Assembly (NCBI RefSeq): GCF_008704535.1
Contig: NZ_CP023701.1
Span: forward strand, 5,436,001-5,500,000
DNA from: Streptomyces subrutilus
GTDB lineage: Bacteria; Actinomycetota; Actinomycetes; Streptomycetales; Streptomycetaceae
Direction of reading: 5' to 3'
Length of the DNA stretch: 64,000 nt
Shown here: one piece after another, positions 51,414 through 61,200 of the stretch
Position numbering within the stretch: the first letter of the stretch is position 1
How the letters are laid out: the number at the start of each line of letters is the position of its first letter
Position numbers and translations under genes: made by a program
Notes under the pieces: model-generated
The model's database searches: none
What the model saw: the letters and a program-made list of their open reading frames with translations, nothing else
Told to the model about the DNA's origin: nothing

Positions 51414-51463
51414 GACGTGCAACCTAACCGGAAGCGGAACGGGGAAACTGGCACGATGGAGCC
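51414..51463. promoter_or_regulatory. Compact divergent leaderless promoter pair
   Basis: The 50-nt gap holds two -10 boxes in opposite directions: TAGGTT (51426-51421, minus) for the channel gene and CACGAT (51452-51457, plus) for the hydrolase gene. Each ends 6-7 nt from its start codon, so the two RNA polymerases would compete. Confidence 0.5.
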
Positions 51464-52033
51464 ATGAACATCATGCTCTTCCACTCGACGTACGGGCTGC
51501 GGCCCGCGGTGCACGCGGCGGCCGACCGGCTGCGCGCGGCCGGGCACCGGGTCCAGGTGCCGGACCTCTTCGAGGGCCGTACGTTCGACACCGTCGAGGC
51601 GGGCATGGCGCACCGGGACGAGATCGGCCGTGACGAGCTGCTCAGGCGCGCGGTGCTGGCCTCGGCCCCCCACTCCGACCAGGGCCTGGTCTACGCGGGC
51701 CTCTCCTTCGGCGGTTCCCTCGCACAGCACCTGGCGCTGGCCGACGACAAGGCGCGCGGGCTGCTGCTCCTGCACGGGACGGCGGATCTGGAGGACGACG
51801 CGGCGGTGGACGAGCTGCCCGTCCAGCTGCACATCGCCGACCCGGACCCCTTCGAGCCGCACGACTGGCTGACGGCCTGGTACCTGCGGATGCGGCGGGC
51901 CGGGGCCGACGTGGAGGTCCACACCTACCCGGGGGCCGGGCACCTGTTCACCGATCCGGACCTGGACGACTTCGACGCAGAGGCGGCCGAGCAGGCCTGG
52001 AAGGTCGCGGTCGGCTTCCTCGACGGCCTGTAG
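51464..52033 (+). CDS. Dienelactone hydrolase-like alpha/beta hydrolase
   Basis: A 189-aa protein of the dienelactone hydrolase family, somewhat shorter than the usual 230-250 aa. The nucleophile elbow reads YAGLSFGGSLAQ, so the nucleophile is Ser where classical dienelactone hydrolases have Cys. The acid is probably in HIADPDPFE and the histidine in TYPGAGHLF. The substrate is unknown. Translation starts at the ATG 6 nt after a CACGAT box (leaderless). A double hairpin ends the transcript. Confidence 0.82.
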   Translation: MNIMLFHSTYGLRPAVHAAADRLRAAGHRVQVPDLFEGRTFDTVEAGMAHRDEIGRDELLRRAVLASAPHSDQGLVYAGLSFGGSLAQHLALADDKARGLLLLHGTADLEDDAAVDELPVQLHIADPDPFEPHDWLTAWYLRMRRAGADVEVHTYPGAGHLFTDPDLDDFDAEAAEQAWKVAVGFLDGL

Positions 52034-52042
52034 GACGGGGAC

Positions 52043-52090
52043 GGCCCCCGGCGAGGGGCGCCGGGGGCCGCGGGGCCGGGGGGAGGCCCC
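52043..52090. terminator. Double hairpin between convergent genes
   Basis: An 11-bp perfect stem with loop AGGGG (52043-52069) is followed by a second GGGGCC/GGCCCC hairpin (52072-52090). They lie between the hydrolase and metalloprotease stops. Confidence 0.6.
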
Positions 52091-52100
52091 GGGGTGGGGG

Positions 52101-53102
52101 TCAGCCCGCCCGGTAGGCGGTCCAGCTGCTCGACATGCGGGCGACCTGGCCGGCCGTGAACTGGTACATGCAGGAGTCGTACGTGTAGTCCATGAAGTTG
52201 TGGATCGGGTCGGCGCCGGCCTTCGCGGTGCAGCTGTCGCGGCCGGTCGGGCACTCGTACGCGGCGGTCTTCTCGGCCGGGGTGTCGGCGACGGAGTCGC
52301 CGGTTCCGTTGCAGCCGCCCTGGAAGGTGTGGTAGAGGCCCAGCCAGTGGCCGACCTCGTGCGTGGCGGTGTCGCCCTCGTTGTAGTCGGCCGAGGAGCC
52401 GCCGGGCAGGGAGCCGTTCAGGACGACCACGCCGTCCATCGTGGGGCTGGAGGCGTAGGAGGTCGGGAAGGTGGCCCAGCCGAGCAGCCCGCCGGAGAGG
52501 TTGGCGGTGTAGAGGTTGAGCGCGCCCGGGCCGCCCTTGCGCAGGGCCTTCTTCATGTTCTTCTCGGCCTGGGAGTCGGAGGCCAGGTTGTACCAGGCCG
52601 TGTTGTCCGTGTAGTCGGTCGAGGCGAGGGTGAACCGGAAGTTGGTGTTCACGTTGCCGGCGCCCTGGCCGCCGTAGGCCGCGTTGAGGACCGCCAGCTG
52701 CTTGGAGATGTCGGTGGCGGTCAGCTTCCCGGTGGCGCCGGAGTGCACGACGTGGACGTACACCGGGATGTTCACGGCCGCCTCGGCCGCCCGCAGGCTG
52801 CGCTGCGGCTGGTTCTTGAGGGCCTTGTCCAGCCTGCTCCGGAGGTCGGCGTCCATGGCCGCGGCCTGGGCGTCGCCGACCTCGTTGGGCTCGGCGGCCT
52901 GCTGGCCTTCCGGCCGTCCGACGCGGGCGTTGGCGGCCGCTGCGGCCGGTGCCTCCTGTGCGCACGCCCCGGTGGGGGTGGAGGCGGCGGCGAGCGTGGT
53001 GGCGGGGGCGGCGAGCGGAGTGAGGGCCAGGGTTCCGGCCAGGACCGCCGTGCCCATCAGGCGGCGGCGGAGAAGGGGGGATATGCGGGCGGACGCGCGC
53101 AC
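52101..53102 (-). CDS. Secreted M43-like zinc metalloprotease
   Basis: A 333-aa secreted protease. A signal peptide with an Arg-rich n-region and hydrophobic core (about 14-40) is followed by a propeptide-like region to about 105. The metzincin motif HEVGHWLGLYH (H248, E249, H252, H258) and a Met-turn (NFMDYTYDSCMYQF) identify the catalytic domain as cytophagalysin/M43 type. Several Cys probably form disulfides. GTG at 53102 has GAGGAG about 5 nt upstream. A promoter and a perfect palindrome lie in the 5' region. Confidence 0.88.
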   Translation of the reverse strand: MRASARISPLLRRRLMGTAVLAGTLALTPLAAPATTLAAASTPTGACAQEAPAAAAANARVGRPEGQQAAEPNEVGDAQAAAMDADLRSRLDKALKNQPQRSLRAAEAAVNIPVYVHVVHSGATGKLTATDISKQLAVLNAAYGGQGAGNVNTNFRFTLASTDYTDNTAWYNLASDSQAEKNMKKALRKGGPGALNLYTANLSGGLLGWATFPTSYASSPTMDGVVVLNGSLPGGSSADYNEGDTATHEVGHWLGLYHTFQGGCNGTGDSVADTPAEKTAAYECPTGRDSCTAKAGADPIHNFMDYTYDSCMYQFTAGQVARMSSSWTAYRAG

Positions 53103-53130
53103 GGGTGCTCCTCGCGGTGGGGGGATTTCG

Positions 53131-53148
53131 GCCGGATGATCATCCGGC
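53131..53148 (-). promoter_or_regulatory. Perfect 18-bp palindrome in the metalloprotease 5' region
   Basis: GCCGGATGA followed by its exact complement TCATCCGGC. It begins about 4 nt downstream of the predicted transcription start and 28 nt before the start codon, so it could be a repressor site or an mRNA hairpin. Confidence 0.6.
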
Positions 53149-53158
53149 TGGCGCGAAG

Positions 53159-53187
53159 CTTATGTGTGCATGACATATGCGGGTCAA
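53159..53187 (-). promoter_or_regulatory. Promoter of the metalloprotease gene
   Basis: TTGACC (53187-53182), 17-nt spacer, CATAAG (53164-53159) on the minus strand, in an AT-rich stretch that is unusual for this genome. Confidence 0.6.
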
Positions 53188-53225
53188 GATCCGTACGTAA
53201 AAGATTTGTTGCTTCTGATGACCGA

Positions 53226-53253
53226 GGGGCACCTGGTCTGAACCAAGTGCCCC
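53226..53253 (-). terminator. Terminator of phoD
   Basis: GGGGCAC / GTGCCCC outer stem and TGGT / ACCA inner stem with a 4-nt loop and one mismatch, about 65 nt after the phoD stop. Confidence 0.6.
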
Positions 53254-53318
53254 GTGTGGCCGCAAGATTGACGGTCTGTCCTTGCCTCCGCGACGCTGGG
53301 TCAGCGCGGCCGGCCGGG

Positions 53319-54998
53319 TCAGCGGGCGGGCTGGTGGGCCCGTTCCACCGTCTGCGTGCCGTTCGCGGTCCGGTACGAACGCGCCCAGGCGGCCGTGGCG
53401 TCCTGCCGCCGCTTGTCGGAGACCACGTAGTAGTCCATCTGCGCGCGCTCGGCCGTCACGTCCAGCACGCCGTAGCCGTGCGCGTCCATGTCGAGCCACT
53501 TCACGTGCCAGTTGGCGGCGCGGACGGCGGCCTCGGCGGCCAGGGAGGCGGTGTCGGCCGGGACGTGCAGGATGTCGTCGAGGTTGTCGGAGGTCACCGA
53601 GGTGACCACGAACTCGGTGGCCGCCGTCCCCGACCCCGGATAGGTCGCCATGTTCACCGGGACCTCGTTCGCCCAGGCCATGTGGATGTCGCCGGTGAGG
53701 AACACGGTGTTGCGGACGGACCGGTCGCGCAGGTGGCCCAGCAGCTCCTTGCGGTCGTCGGTGTAGCCGTCCCACTGGTCCACGTTGACCGCGATGCCGC
53801 CCTCGGGCAGGCCGAGCAGCTTGGCCAGCGGCCTGAGCAGGTGGGCCGGGAGCGAGCCGAAGGCCACCGGCGAGATCATCACCGAGGTGCCGACCAGCTT
53901 CCAGGTCGCGTCCGAGGCGGCGAGCCCCGATTTCAGCCAGTCCAGCTGGGCCCGCCCGGTGATGGTGCGCTCCGGGTCGTCCACCCGGCCGCTGCCGACC
54001 TCGGCCTGCTCGGAGCGGAACGAGCGCAGGTCGAGCAGGTGCAGGTCGGCCAGGGTGCCGAAGCGCAGCCGCCGGTAGACGGTGCCGGCGACGGAGGCGC
54101 GGACCGGCATCCACTCGAAGTAGGCCTGCTTGGCGGCGGCCGCGCGGGCCGACCACGCGCCCTCGGCGCCCGGGGTGTGGTTCTCCGCGCCGCCCGCCCA
54201 GGCGTCGTTGGCGAACTCGTGGTCGTCCCAGATGGCGACGACGGGGTGCGCGAGGTGCAGTGCCTGGAGGTCCGGGTCCGTCTTGTACCGGCCGTGCCGG
54301 GTGCGGTAGTCGGCCAGCGAGACGATCTCGTGCCGCGGCTCGTGCGGGCGGACCACGTACTTCGCCTCCGGGTAGCCGCCGGAGGCGTACTCGTAGACGT
54401 AGTCGCCCAGGTGCAGGACCGCGTCCAGGTCGCCGCGGGCGGCCAGGTGGCGGTAGGCGGAGAAGTAGCCCGACTCCCAGTTGGCGCAGGAGACCACGCC
54501 GAAGCGGACCCCGGCGGCGGCCTCGTCGTGGCCCGGGGTGGTCAGGGTGCGCCCGGTGGGGGAGGTGGCGGCGCCGGCGGTGAACCGGTACCAGTACGGG
54601 GTGCGCGGCCGCAGCCCGCGCACGTCCACCTTGACCGTGTGGTCGCGGGCCGCGTCCGCGGTGACCGTGCCCGAGGCGACGACCCGGGAGAAGGCCCGGT
54701 CCGAGGCCACCTGCCAGCCCACCGCGACGGCCGGGCCGAGTCCCGAGCCGGGCACCGCCTCGGCGGACGGGGTGACGCGGGTCCACAGCAGGACCCCGTC
54801 GGGCAGCGGGTCGCCGGAGGCGACGCCGTGCAGGAACGCGGGCTCGGCGGCCCGGTCCGCGGCGCGGGCGGCGGAGGCGCCGGGACCGGCGACGGGCGCG
54901 AGCGCGGCCGTGGCGGCCGCGGCCAGCACGACCGTGCGCCGGCGCGGCGCCGGGGGCCCCTCTAACGGGGGCGCGGAGGAAGGGAGATGACTGGTCAC
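53319..54998 (-). CDS. phoD: PhoD-family alkaline phosphatase/phosphodiesterase
   Basis: A 559-aa secreted metallophosphoesterase that releases phosphate from organic phosphodiesters. A twin-arginine signal is visible (PRRRTVVLAAAATAALAPVA, about 19-38), so export is by Tat in folded form. Metal and catalytic motifs are FGVVSCANWESG, VLHLGDYVYEYA, AIWDDHEFANDAWAGG and FLTGDIHMAWANEVP. GTG at 54998 gives an N-region of normal Tat length; an upstream in-frame ATG (55035) would lengthen it. I see no PHO box upstream, which is surprising for a PhoP-type target. Confidence 0.92.
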   Translation of the reverse strand: MTSHLPSSAPPLEGPPAPRRRTVVLAAAATAALAPVAGPGASAARAADRAAEPAFLHGVASGDPLPDGVLLWTRVTPSAEAVPGSGLGPAVAVGWQVASDRAFSRVVASGTVTADAARDHTVKVDVRGLRPRTPYWYRFTAGAATSPTGRTLTTPGHDEAAAGVRFGVVSCANWESGYFSAYRHLAARGDLDAVLHLGDYVYEYASGGYPEAKYVVRPHEPRHEIVSLADYRTRHGRYKTDPDLQALHLAHPVVAIWDDHEFANDAWAGGAENHTPGAEGAWSARAAAAKQAYFEWMPVRASVAGTVYRRLRFGTLADLHLLDLRSFRSEQAEVGSGRVDDPERTITGRAQLDWLKSGLAASDATWKLVGTSVMISPVAFGSLPAHLLRPLAKLLGLPEGGIAVNVDQWDGYTDDRKELLGHLRDRSVRNTVFLTGDIHMAWANEVPVNMATYPGSGTAATEFVVTSVTSDNLDDILHVPADTASLAAEAAVRAANWHVKWLDMDAHGYGVLDVTAERAQMDYYVVSDKRRQDATAAWARSYRTANGTQTVERAHQPAR

Positions 54999-55096
54999 GA
55001 CCGAGGATGTTACTGAGTGGTATCGCCGTGCGTACATCCCCGGGAAGACGAAGGGCGGGCGAACTCCCGGAGTCCGCCCGCCCCGTGCGGCCCGGA

Positions 55097-55891
55097 TCAG
55101 CCGGCGATGGCCTTGTCGAGCGCCGCGGTGAACGCCTCGGGCGTCGCCGGGGTCTCGATCTTCTTGCCGTCCATCTTCAGCGTCGGGGTGCCCGTCACGC
55201 CCGACGTGCCGAACGCCTTGGACATCTCCATCGCCCACCGGTCGTAGGTGCCGTCCTCGACGGCCTTCTTGAACTCGGCGTTGCCCTTCAGGGCCGGCAC
55301 CGTGTCCGCGACCTTCAGCAGGTAGTCGTCCTTGGCGAAGCTGTCGGCCGTCTCCTCGGGGTGCAGCTCCTTGGAGTACAGGGCGCCCTTGTACTCCAGG
55401 AAGGCCTCCGGGCTGACGTTGAGGGCCGCACCCAGCGCGCTCAGCGCGTTCTTCGAGCCCTCGCCCTTCATGGCGTTGTCGATGAAGGTGGCACCGAAGT
55501 ACTGGAGCTTGTACTTGCCGTCCGCGACGTCCTTCTTCACCTGCTCGCCGACCGACTGCTCGAAGGAGGCGCAGGCCGGGCAGCGGGAGTCCTCGTAGAG
55601 CTCCAGCGTCTTCTTCGCGTCGGCCTTGCCGACGACGACCGTGGTGCCGTTCTCGCCCGAGGTGTTCTTGGGCTTGACCAGCTCGGCCTTGGCGGCCTTC
55701 TCCCAGTACCCGGGCTGGTTGGCCTGGACGACGCCGTAGCCGATGAGGCCGGCCACGGCGAGGATGCCGACGACCCCGGCGCCGACGAACACCTGGCGGC
55801 GTGCCCTGGCCTTCTTCGCCTGGGCCTCGCGCTCGGCGCGCAGCCGCTCGCGGGCCGCCGCCTTGTTGGCCTGGCTGTTGCGTGAACTCAT
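55097..55891 (-). CDS. DsbA-like thioredoxin-fold membrane-anchored protein
   Basis: A 264-aa protein with a Lys/Arg-rich cytoplasmic N-terminus, one transmembrane anchor (about 33-54) and an extracytoplasmic DsbA/thioredoxin_4 domain. The redox motif is C104-P-A-C107 (DSRCPACASF), and the cis-Pro loop is GVTGTPTL. It probably oxidises or reshuffles disulfides in secreted proteins. CGGAGA precedes the ATG. The downstream phosphatase and metalloprotease are secreted; the latter has several Cys. Confidence 0.9.
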   Translation of the reverse strand: MSSRNSQANKAAARERLRAEREAQAKKARARRQVFVGAGVVGILAVAGLIGYGVVQANQPGYWEKAAKAELVKPKNTSGENGTTVVVGKADAKKTLELYEDSRCPACASFEQSVGEQVKKDVADGKYKLQYFGATFIDNAMKGEGSKNALSALGAALNVSPEAFLEYKGALYSKELHPEETADSFAKDDYLLKVADTVPALKGNAEFKKAVEDGTYDRWAMEMSKAFGTSGVTGTPTLKMDGKKIETPATPEAFTAALDKAIAG

Positions 55892-55936
55892 CGTGATCTC
55901 CGTGGGGTGTGACGTGTCAGGGGTGCCGTACGTGCG

Positions 55937-56629
55937 TCAGGCGCGCGCGAACGCGCCGACCGCCACGGGAGGCCCCCGCCGACCCACGGAGTGCGCGGGG
56001 AAGCGCGTACGGGGCCGCGCGCCCCGCAGGACCGACCGCAGCACCCGCCGCGCCGGACCGGCGGCCACCGCCGCCGACGCCACCGCCAGCAGCAGCGGCC
56101 GGAACGCGCAGGCGGCCACCGCCCGCAGCAGCTGGGCCAGCGCCCGCTCGCCGCAGTGCAGCCACCCGGCGGCGACCAGACCGACCGCCACGTGCGCCCC
56201 GAGCAGCAGCCAGGGCGTCCACGGGCCGGGCGCGGCCAGCAGCGCGGCCGGATCGCCGGCCGGCCCGGCCACCTCGGTCAGCGGCCCCCCGACCGGGGCG
56301 CCGCCGCAGAGGGCGTCCAGGCCCATGGCGCGCAGCGGGCCGGCCACCGGGCCCCCCGCCGGGCCGTAGCAGAGGTGCTGTCCGGCGGTGAAGACGGTGT
56401 CGGCGGCCAGCTCCAGCGGTACGAGCAGCCCGGCGATCGGGCCGAAGGCCCGCTCCCGCCCGGCCAGCGCGTACGCGATCACGAAGACGGCGCCGAAGGC
56501 CCCGGCCGCGAGCGCGGGAGGCAGCGGCACCCGGGACATCAGGACGTGCGAGCCGGCCGAGAGCAGCACGACGAGCGCGCTGAACAGCGCCGCCCGCAGC
56601 CCTCTGAGTCCTGCCCCTGATATGTCCAT
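55937..56629 (-). CDS. Unknown integral membrane protein
   Basis: A 230-aa protein with about five predicted transmembrane helices (about 8-30, 35-55, 60-80, 125-145 and 155-185) and an Arg-rich cytoplasmic C-terminus. His/Cys positions occur in the conserved-looking GQHLCYGPAGGP and GWLHCGERALAQLL segments. I do not recognise the family. The ATG at 56629 is 7 nt after CACACT on the minus strand (leaderless). It lies 45 nt before the DsbA-like gene and may be co-transcribed with it. Confidence 0.65.
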   Translation of the reverse strand: MDISGAGLRGLRAALFSALVVLLSAGSHVLMSRVPLPPALAAGAFGAVFVIAYALAGRERAFGPIAGLLVPLELAADTVFTAGQHLCYGPAGGPVAGPLRAMGLDALCGGAPVGGPLTEVAGPAGDPAALLAAPGPWTPWLLLGAHVAVGLVAAGWLHCGERALAQLLRAVAACAFRPLLLAVASAAVAAGPARRVLRSVLRGARPRTRFPAHSVGRRGPPVAVGAFARA

Positions 56630-56709
56630 CGCCGCGAGTGTGCCACGCGACCCTGTGAGAGCGGGCCGGGGGGTGCCGGGCCCGGACCGGAACCGGCCGC
56701 GGCGGCGCC

Positions 56710-56741
56710 CCCCGGGGCCGCGGGCGGCCGCGGCCCCGGGG
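56710..56741 (-). terminator. Terminator of the DUF2252 gene
   Basis: 14-bp perfect stem with a 4-nt loop, 10 nt after the stop codon on the minus strand. Confidence 0.7.
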
Positions 56742-56751
56742 AACGGGCCGT

Positions 56752-58077
56752 TCACGCCGTGAGGCGGCCGTTGCGGAAGAGGTCCACGAAGATCTGGTGG
56801 TCGGCGCGGGCCCGGGCGCCGTACGCGTGGGCGAACTCCACCAGCAGCTCCGCGAAGCCCTCCTCGTCCGCCGCGATGGCCGCGTCGATGGCCCGTTCCG
56901 TGGAGAACGGCACCAGGGAGTGGCCGCTCTGCGCCTCGTCGGCCGCGCCGTGCATGGTCGCGGTGGCCCGGCCCAGGTCCGCGACGACCGCGGCGATCTC
57001 CTCCGGGTCGTCCAGGTCCGACCAGTCCAGGTCCACCGCGTACGGCGAGACCTCCGCCACCAGCTGCCCGGAGCCGTCCAGCTCCGTCCAGCCCAGCCAC
57101 GGGTCGGCATGGGCCTGGAGGGCCCGCTGCGAGATCACCGTGCGGTGGCCCTCGTGCCGGAAGTAGTCCCGCACGGCCCGGTCGGTCACGTGCCGGGAGA
57201 CGGCCGGGGTCTGGGCCTGCTTGAGGTAGATCACGACGTCGTTCTCCAAGGCGTCGCTGTGCCCCTCCAGCAGGATGTTGTACGAGGGCAGCCCGGCCGA
57301 GCCGATGCCCACGCCGCGCCGCCCGACCACGTCCTTGACCCGGTAGGAGTCGGGCCGCACCAGCGATTCGTCGGGCAGGGTCTCCAGGTAGCCGTCGAAG
57401 GCGGCCAGCACCTTGTAGCGGGTGGCCGCGTCCAGCTCGATGGTGCCCGGGCCCGGAGCGAACCGGCGTTCGAACTCGCGGATCTCGGTCATCGAGTCCA
57501 GCAGCGAGAAGCGGGTGCGCGCGCGGGCCGAGCGCAGCGCGCCCAGCAGCGGGCCCTCGGCGGTGTCCAGGCTGAACGAGGGCACCTCCTCGTGCCCGGC
57601 CCCGGCGGCCAGCCGGTGGATGCGCTCCCGGTAGGCGGCCGCGTAGGTCCGCACCAGGCCGGTGATCTGCTCGTCGCTGAGGGCCTTGGTGTAGCCGATC
57701 AGGGCGACGGAGGCGGCGAACCGCTTCAGGTCCCAGGTGAACGGGCCCACGTAGGCCTCGTCGAAGTCGTTCACGTTGAAGATCAGCCGGCCGTTGGAGT
57801 CCATGTACGTGCCGAAGTTCTCCGCGTGCAGGTCGCCGTGGATCCACACCCGGCCCGTCCGCTCGTCCAGGTACGGGCCGCCGTGGCGCTCCCGCTCCAG
57901 GTCCGCGTAGAAGAGGCAGGCGGTGCCCCGGTAGAAGGCGAAGGCCGAGGCGGCCATCTTCCGGAATTTGACCTGGAAGGCGGCGGGATCGGCGGCGAGG
58001 AGCTCGCCGAACGCGGTGTCGAACACATCGAGTATCTGCTCGGCGCGCTGCTCGTCGGTCGTCTCGGGAACCGCCAT
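56752..58077 (-). CDS. DUF2252 kinase-fold protein
   Basis: A 441-aa DUF2252 family protein with a protein-kinase-like/aminoglycoside phosphotransferase-like fold. HGDLHAENFGTY (about 79-90) resembles the catalytic loop HGDLHxxN, and FNVNDFDEAYVGPFTWDLKR resembles the metal-binding D-F-D segment. KDVVGRRGVGIGSAG is glycine-rich. No substrate is known. AGGAGG lies 8 nt before the ATG. It is divergent from dnaE. Confidence 0.88.
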   Translation of the reverse strand: MAVPETTDEQRAEQILDVFDTAFGELLAADPAAFQVKFRKMAASAFAFYRGTACLFYADLERERHGGPYLDERTGRVWIHGDLHAENFGTYMDSNGRLIFNVNDFDEAYVGPFTWDLKRFAASVALIGYTKALSDEQITGLVRTYAAAYRERIHRLAAGAGHEEVPSFSLDTAEGPLLGALRSARARTRFSLLDSMTEIREFERRFAPGPGTIELDAATRYKVLAAFDGYLETLPDESLVRPDSYRVKDVVGRRGVGIGSAGLPSYNILLEGHSDALENDVVIYLKQAQTPAVSRHVTDRAVRDYFRHEGHRTVISQRALQAHADPWLGWTELDGSGQLVAEVSPYAVDLDWSDLDDPEEIAAVVADLGRATATMHGAADEAQSGHSLVPFSTERAIDAAIAADEEGFAELLVEFAHAYGARARADHQIFVDLFRNGRLTA

Positions 58078-58234
58078 GGCGGATGCCTCCTGGTGGTGCT
58101 GGGTCCATCACGTTTCGGACAGGTGTCCTTGGCTCTGCAACGGATGACCGTACCCGTCGGTGCCCGTGATCTGTCACCCGGCCGACGTAGACTTCGAGGC
58201 TGCCCCCCTCTCTCCACGCCGGAGGTCTGCCACC

Positions 58235-61200
58235 GTGACCAAGCAGCCGTTCACGCACCTGCACGTCCACACCCAGTACTCGCTGCTGGACGGTGCCGCG
58301 CGGCTGAAGGACATGTTCAACGCGTGCAACGAGATGGGCATGAGCCACATCGCCATGTCCGACCACGGCAACCTGCACGGGGCGTACGACTTCTTCCACA
58401 CCGCGAAGAAGGCCGGGATCACGCCGATCATCGGCATCGAGGCGTACGTCGCCCCCGAGTCCCGGCGCAACAAGCGACGCATCCAGTGGGGCCAGCCCCA
58501 CCAGAAGCGCGACGACGTCTCCGGCTCCGGCGGCTACACGCACAAGACGATCTGGGCGGCGAACGCCAAAGGCCTGAACAACCTCTTCCGGCTGTCCTCC
58601 GACGCCTACGCCGAGGGCTGGCTCACCAAGTGGCCCCGCATGGACAAGGAGACCATCAGCCAGTGGTCCGAGGGGCTCATCGCCTCCACCGGCTGCCCCT
58701 CCGGCGAGCTCCAGACCCGACTGCGCCTCGGCCAGTTCGACGAGGCCCTCAAGGCCGCCTCCGAGTACCAGGACATCTTCGGCAAGGAGCGGTACTTCCT
58801 GGAGCTGATGGACCACGGCATCGAGATCGAGCGCCGGGTCCGCGACGGACTCCTGGAGATCGGCAGGAAGCTCGGCATCCCGCCGCTGGTGACGAACGAC
58901 TCGCACTACACGTACGCCAGCGAGGCCACCGCCCACGACGCCCTGCTCTGCATCCAGACGGGCAAGAACCTCTCCGACCCGGACCGCTTCCGCTTCGACG
59001 GCACCGGCTACTACCTGAAGTCCGCGGAGGAGATGTACGCCATCGACTCCTCGGACGCCTGGCAGGAGGGCTGCGCCAACACCCGGCTCGTCGCCGAGCA
59101 GGTCGACACCGAGGGCATGTTCCAGTTCCGGAACCTGATGCCCAAGTTCGACATCCCGGCCGGCTACACCGAGGTCACCTGGTTCCGCGAGGAGACCATG
59201 CGCGGCATGGACCGCCGCTACCCCGGGGGCATCCCCGAGGACCGGATGAAGCAGGCCGAGTACGAGATGGACACGATCATCTCGATGGGCTTCCCCGGCT
59301 ACTTCCTCGTCGTCGCCGACTTCATCATGTGGGCCAAGAACCAGGGCATCGCGGTGGGCCCGGGCCGAGGCTCCGCGGCCGGCTCGATCGTCGCGTACGC
59401 CATGGGCATCACCGACCTCGACCCGCTCACCCACGGCCTGATCTTCGAGCGCTTCCTCAACCCCGAGCGCGTCTCCATGCCCGACGTCGACATCGACTTC
59501 GACGAGCGCAGGCGCGTCGAGGTGATCCGGTACGTGACCGAGAAGTACGGCGCCGACAAGGTCGCCATGATCGGCACCTACGGCACCATCAAGGCCAAGA
59601 ACGCGATCAAGGACTCCGCGCGCGTCCTGGGCTACCCCTACGCCATGGGCGACCGGCTCACCAAGGCCATGCCCGCCGACGTCCTGGGCAAGGGCATCCC
59701 GCTCTCCGGCATCCTCGACCCCACCCACCCCCGCTACGGCGAGGCCGGCGAGATCCGCGGGATGTACGAGAACGAGCCGGACGTCAAGAAGGTCATCGAC
59801 ACCGCCCGCGGCGTCGAGGGGCTCGTCCGGCAGATGGGCGTGCACGCCGCCGGCGTCATCATGTCCAGCGAGACGATCACCGACCACGTGCCCGTCTGGG
59901 TCCGGCACACCGACGGCGTCACCATCACGCAGTGGGACTACCCGAGCTGCGAGTCGCTCGGCCTGCTGAAGATGGACTTCCTCGGCCTGCGCAACCTCAC
60001 GATCATGGACGACGCCGTCAAGATGGTGAAGGCCAACAAGGGGATCGACATCGACCTCCTGGCCCTCCCGCTCGACGACCCCAAGACCTTCGAACTGCTC
60101 GGGCGCGGCGACACCCTCGGCGTCTTCCAGTTCGACGGCGGCCCCATGCGCTCCCTGCTGCGCCTGATGAAGCCCGACAACTTCGAGGACATCTCCGCCG
60201 TCTCGGCCCTGTACCGGCCGGGCCCGATGGGCATGAACTCGCACACGAACTACGCGCTGCGCAAGAACAAGCAGCAGGAGATCACCCCGATCCACCCGGA
60301 GCTGGAGGGGCCCCTCGAAGAGGTGCTCGCGGTCACCTACGGCCTGATCGTCTACCAGGAGCAGGTCCAGAAGGCCGCCCAGATCATCGCCGGGTACTCG
60401 CTCGGCGAAGCCGACATCCTGCGCCGCGTGATGGGCAAGAAGAAGCCCGAGGAGCTGGCGAAGAACTTCGTCATCTTCGAGGGCGGCGCCAAGAAGAAGG
60501 GGTTCAGCGACCAGGCGATCAAGGCGCTCTGGGACGTCCTGGTCCCCTTCGCCGGCTACGCCTTCAACAAGGCCCACTCGGCCGCGTACGGGCTGGTGTC
60601 CTACTGGACCGCCTACCTCAAGGCGAACTTCCCGGCCGAGTACATGGCCGGCCTGCTCACCTCGGTCAAGGACGACAAGGACAAGTCCGCGATCTACCTG
60701 AACGAGTGCCGGCGCATGGGCATCAAGGTGCTGCCCCCGAACGTGAACGAGTCGGAGCCGAACTTCGCCGCCCAGGGCGACGACGTGATCCTCTTCGGCC
60801 TCACCGCCGTCCGCAACGTCGGCCAGAACGTCGTGGAATCGATCATCAAGAGCCGGAAGGCGAAGGGCAAGTACGCCTCCTTCCCCGACTTCCTGGACAA
60901 GGTCGAGGCCGTCGTCTGCAACAAGCGGACCGTCGAATCGCTGATCAAGGCCGGGGCCTTCGACGAGATGGGCCACACCCGCAAGGGCCTGGTCGCCCAC
61001 CACGAACCGATGATCGACAACGTGGTCGCGGTCAAGCGCAAGGAGGCCGAGGGACAGTTCGACCTCTTCGGCGCCATGGGCGACGAGAGCGCGAGCGACG
61101 AGCCGGGCTTCGGCCTCGACGTCGTCTTCTCCGACGTCGAGTGGGAGAAGTCCTACCTGCTCGCCCAGGAGCGCGAGATGCTCGGCCTCTACGTCTCCGA

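Noticed and set aside
54999..55096. PHO box upstream of phoD
   Set aside because: No pair of GTTCACC-type direct repeats with 11-nt spacing is visible upstream of phoD.
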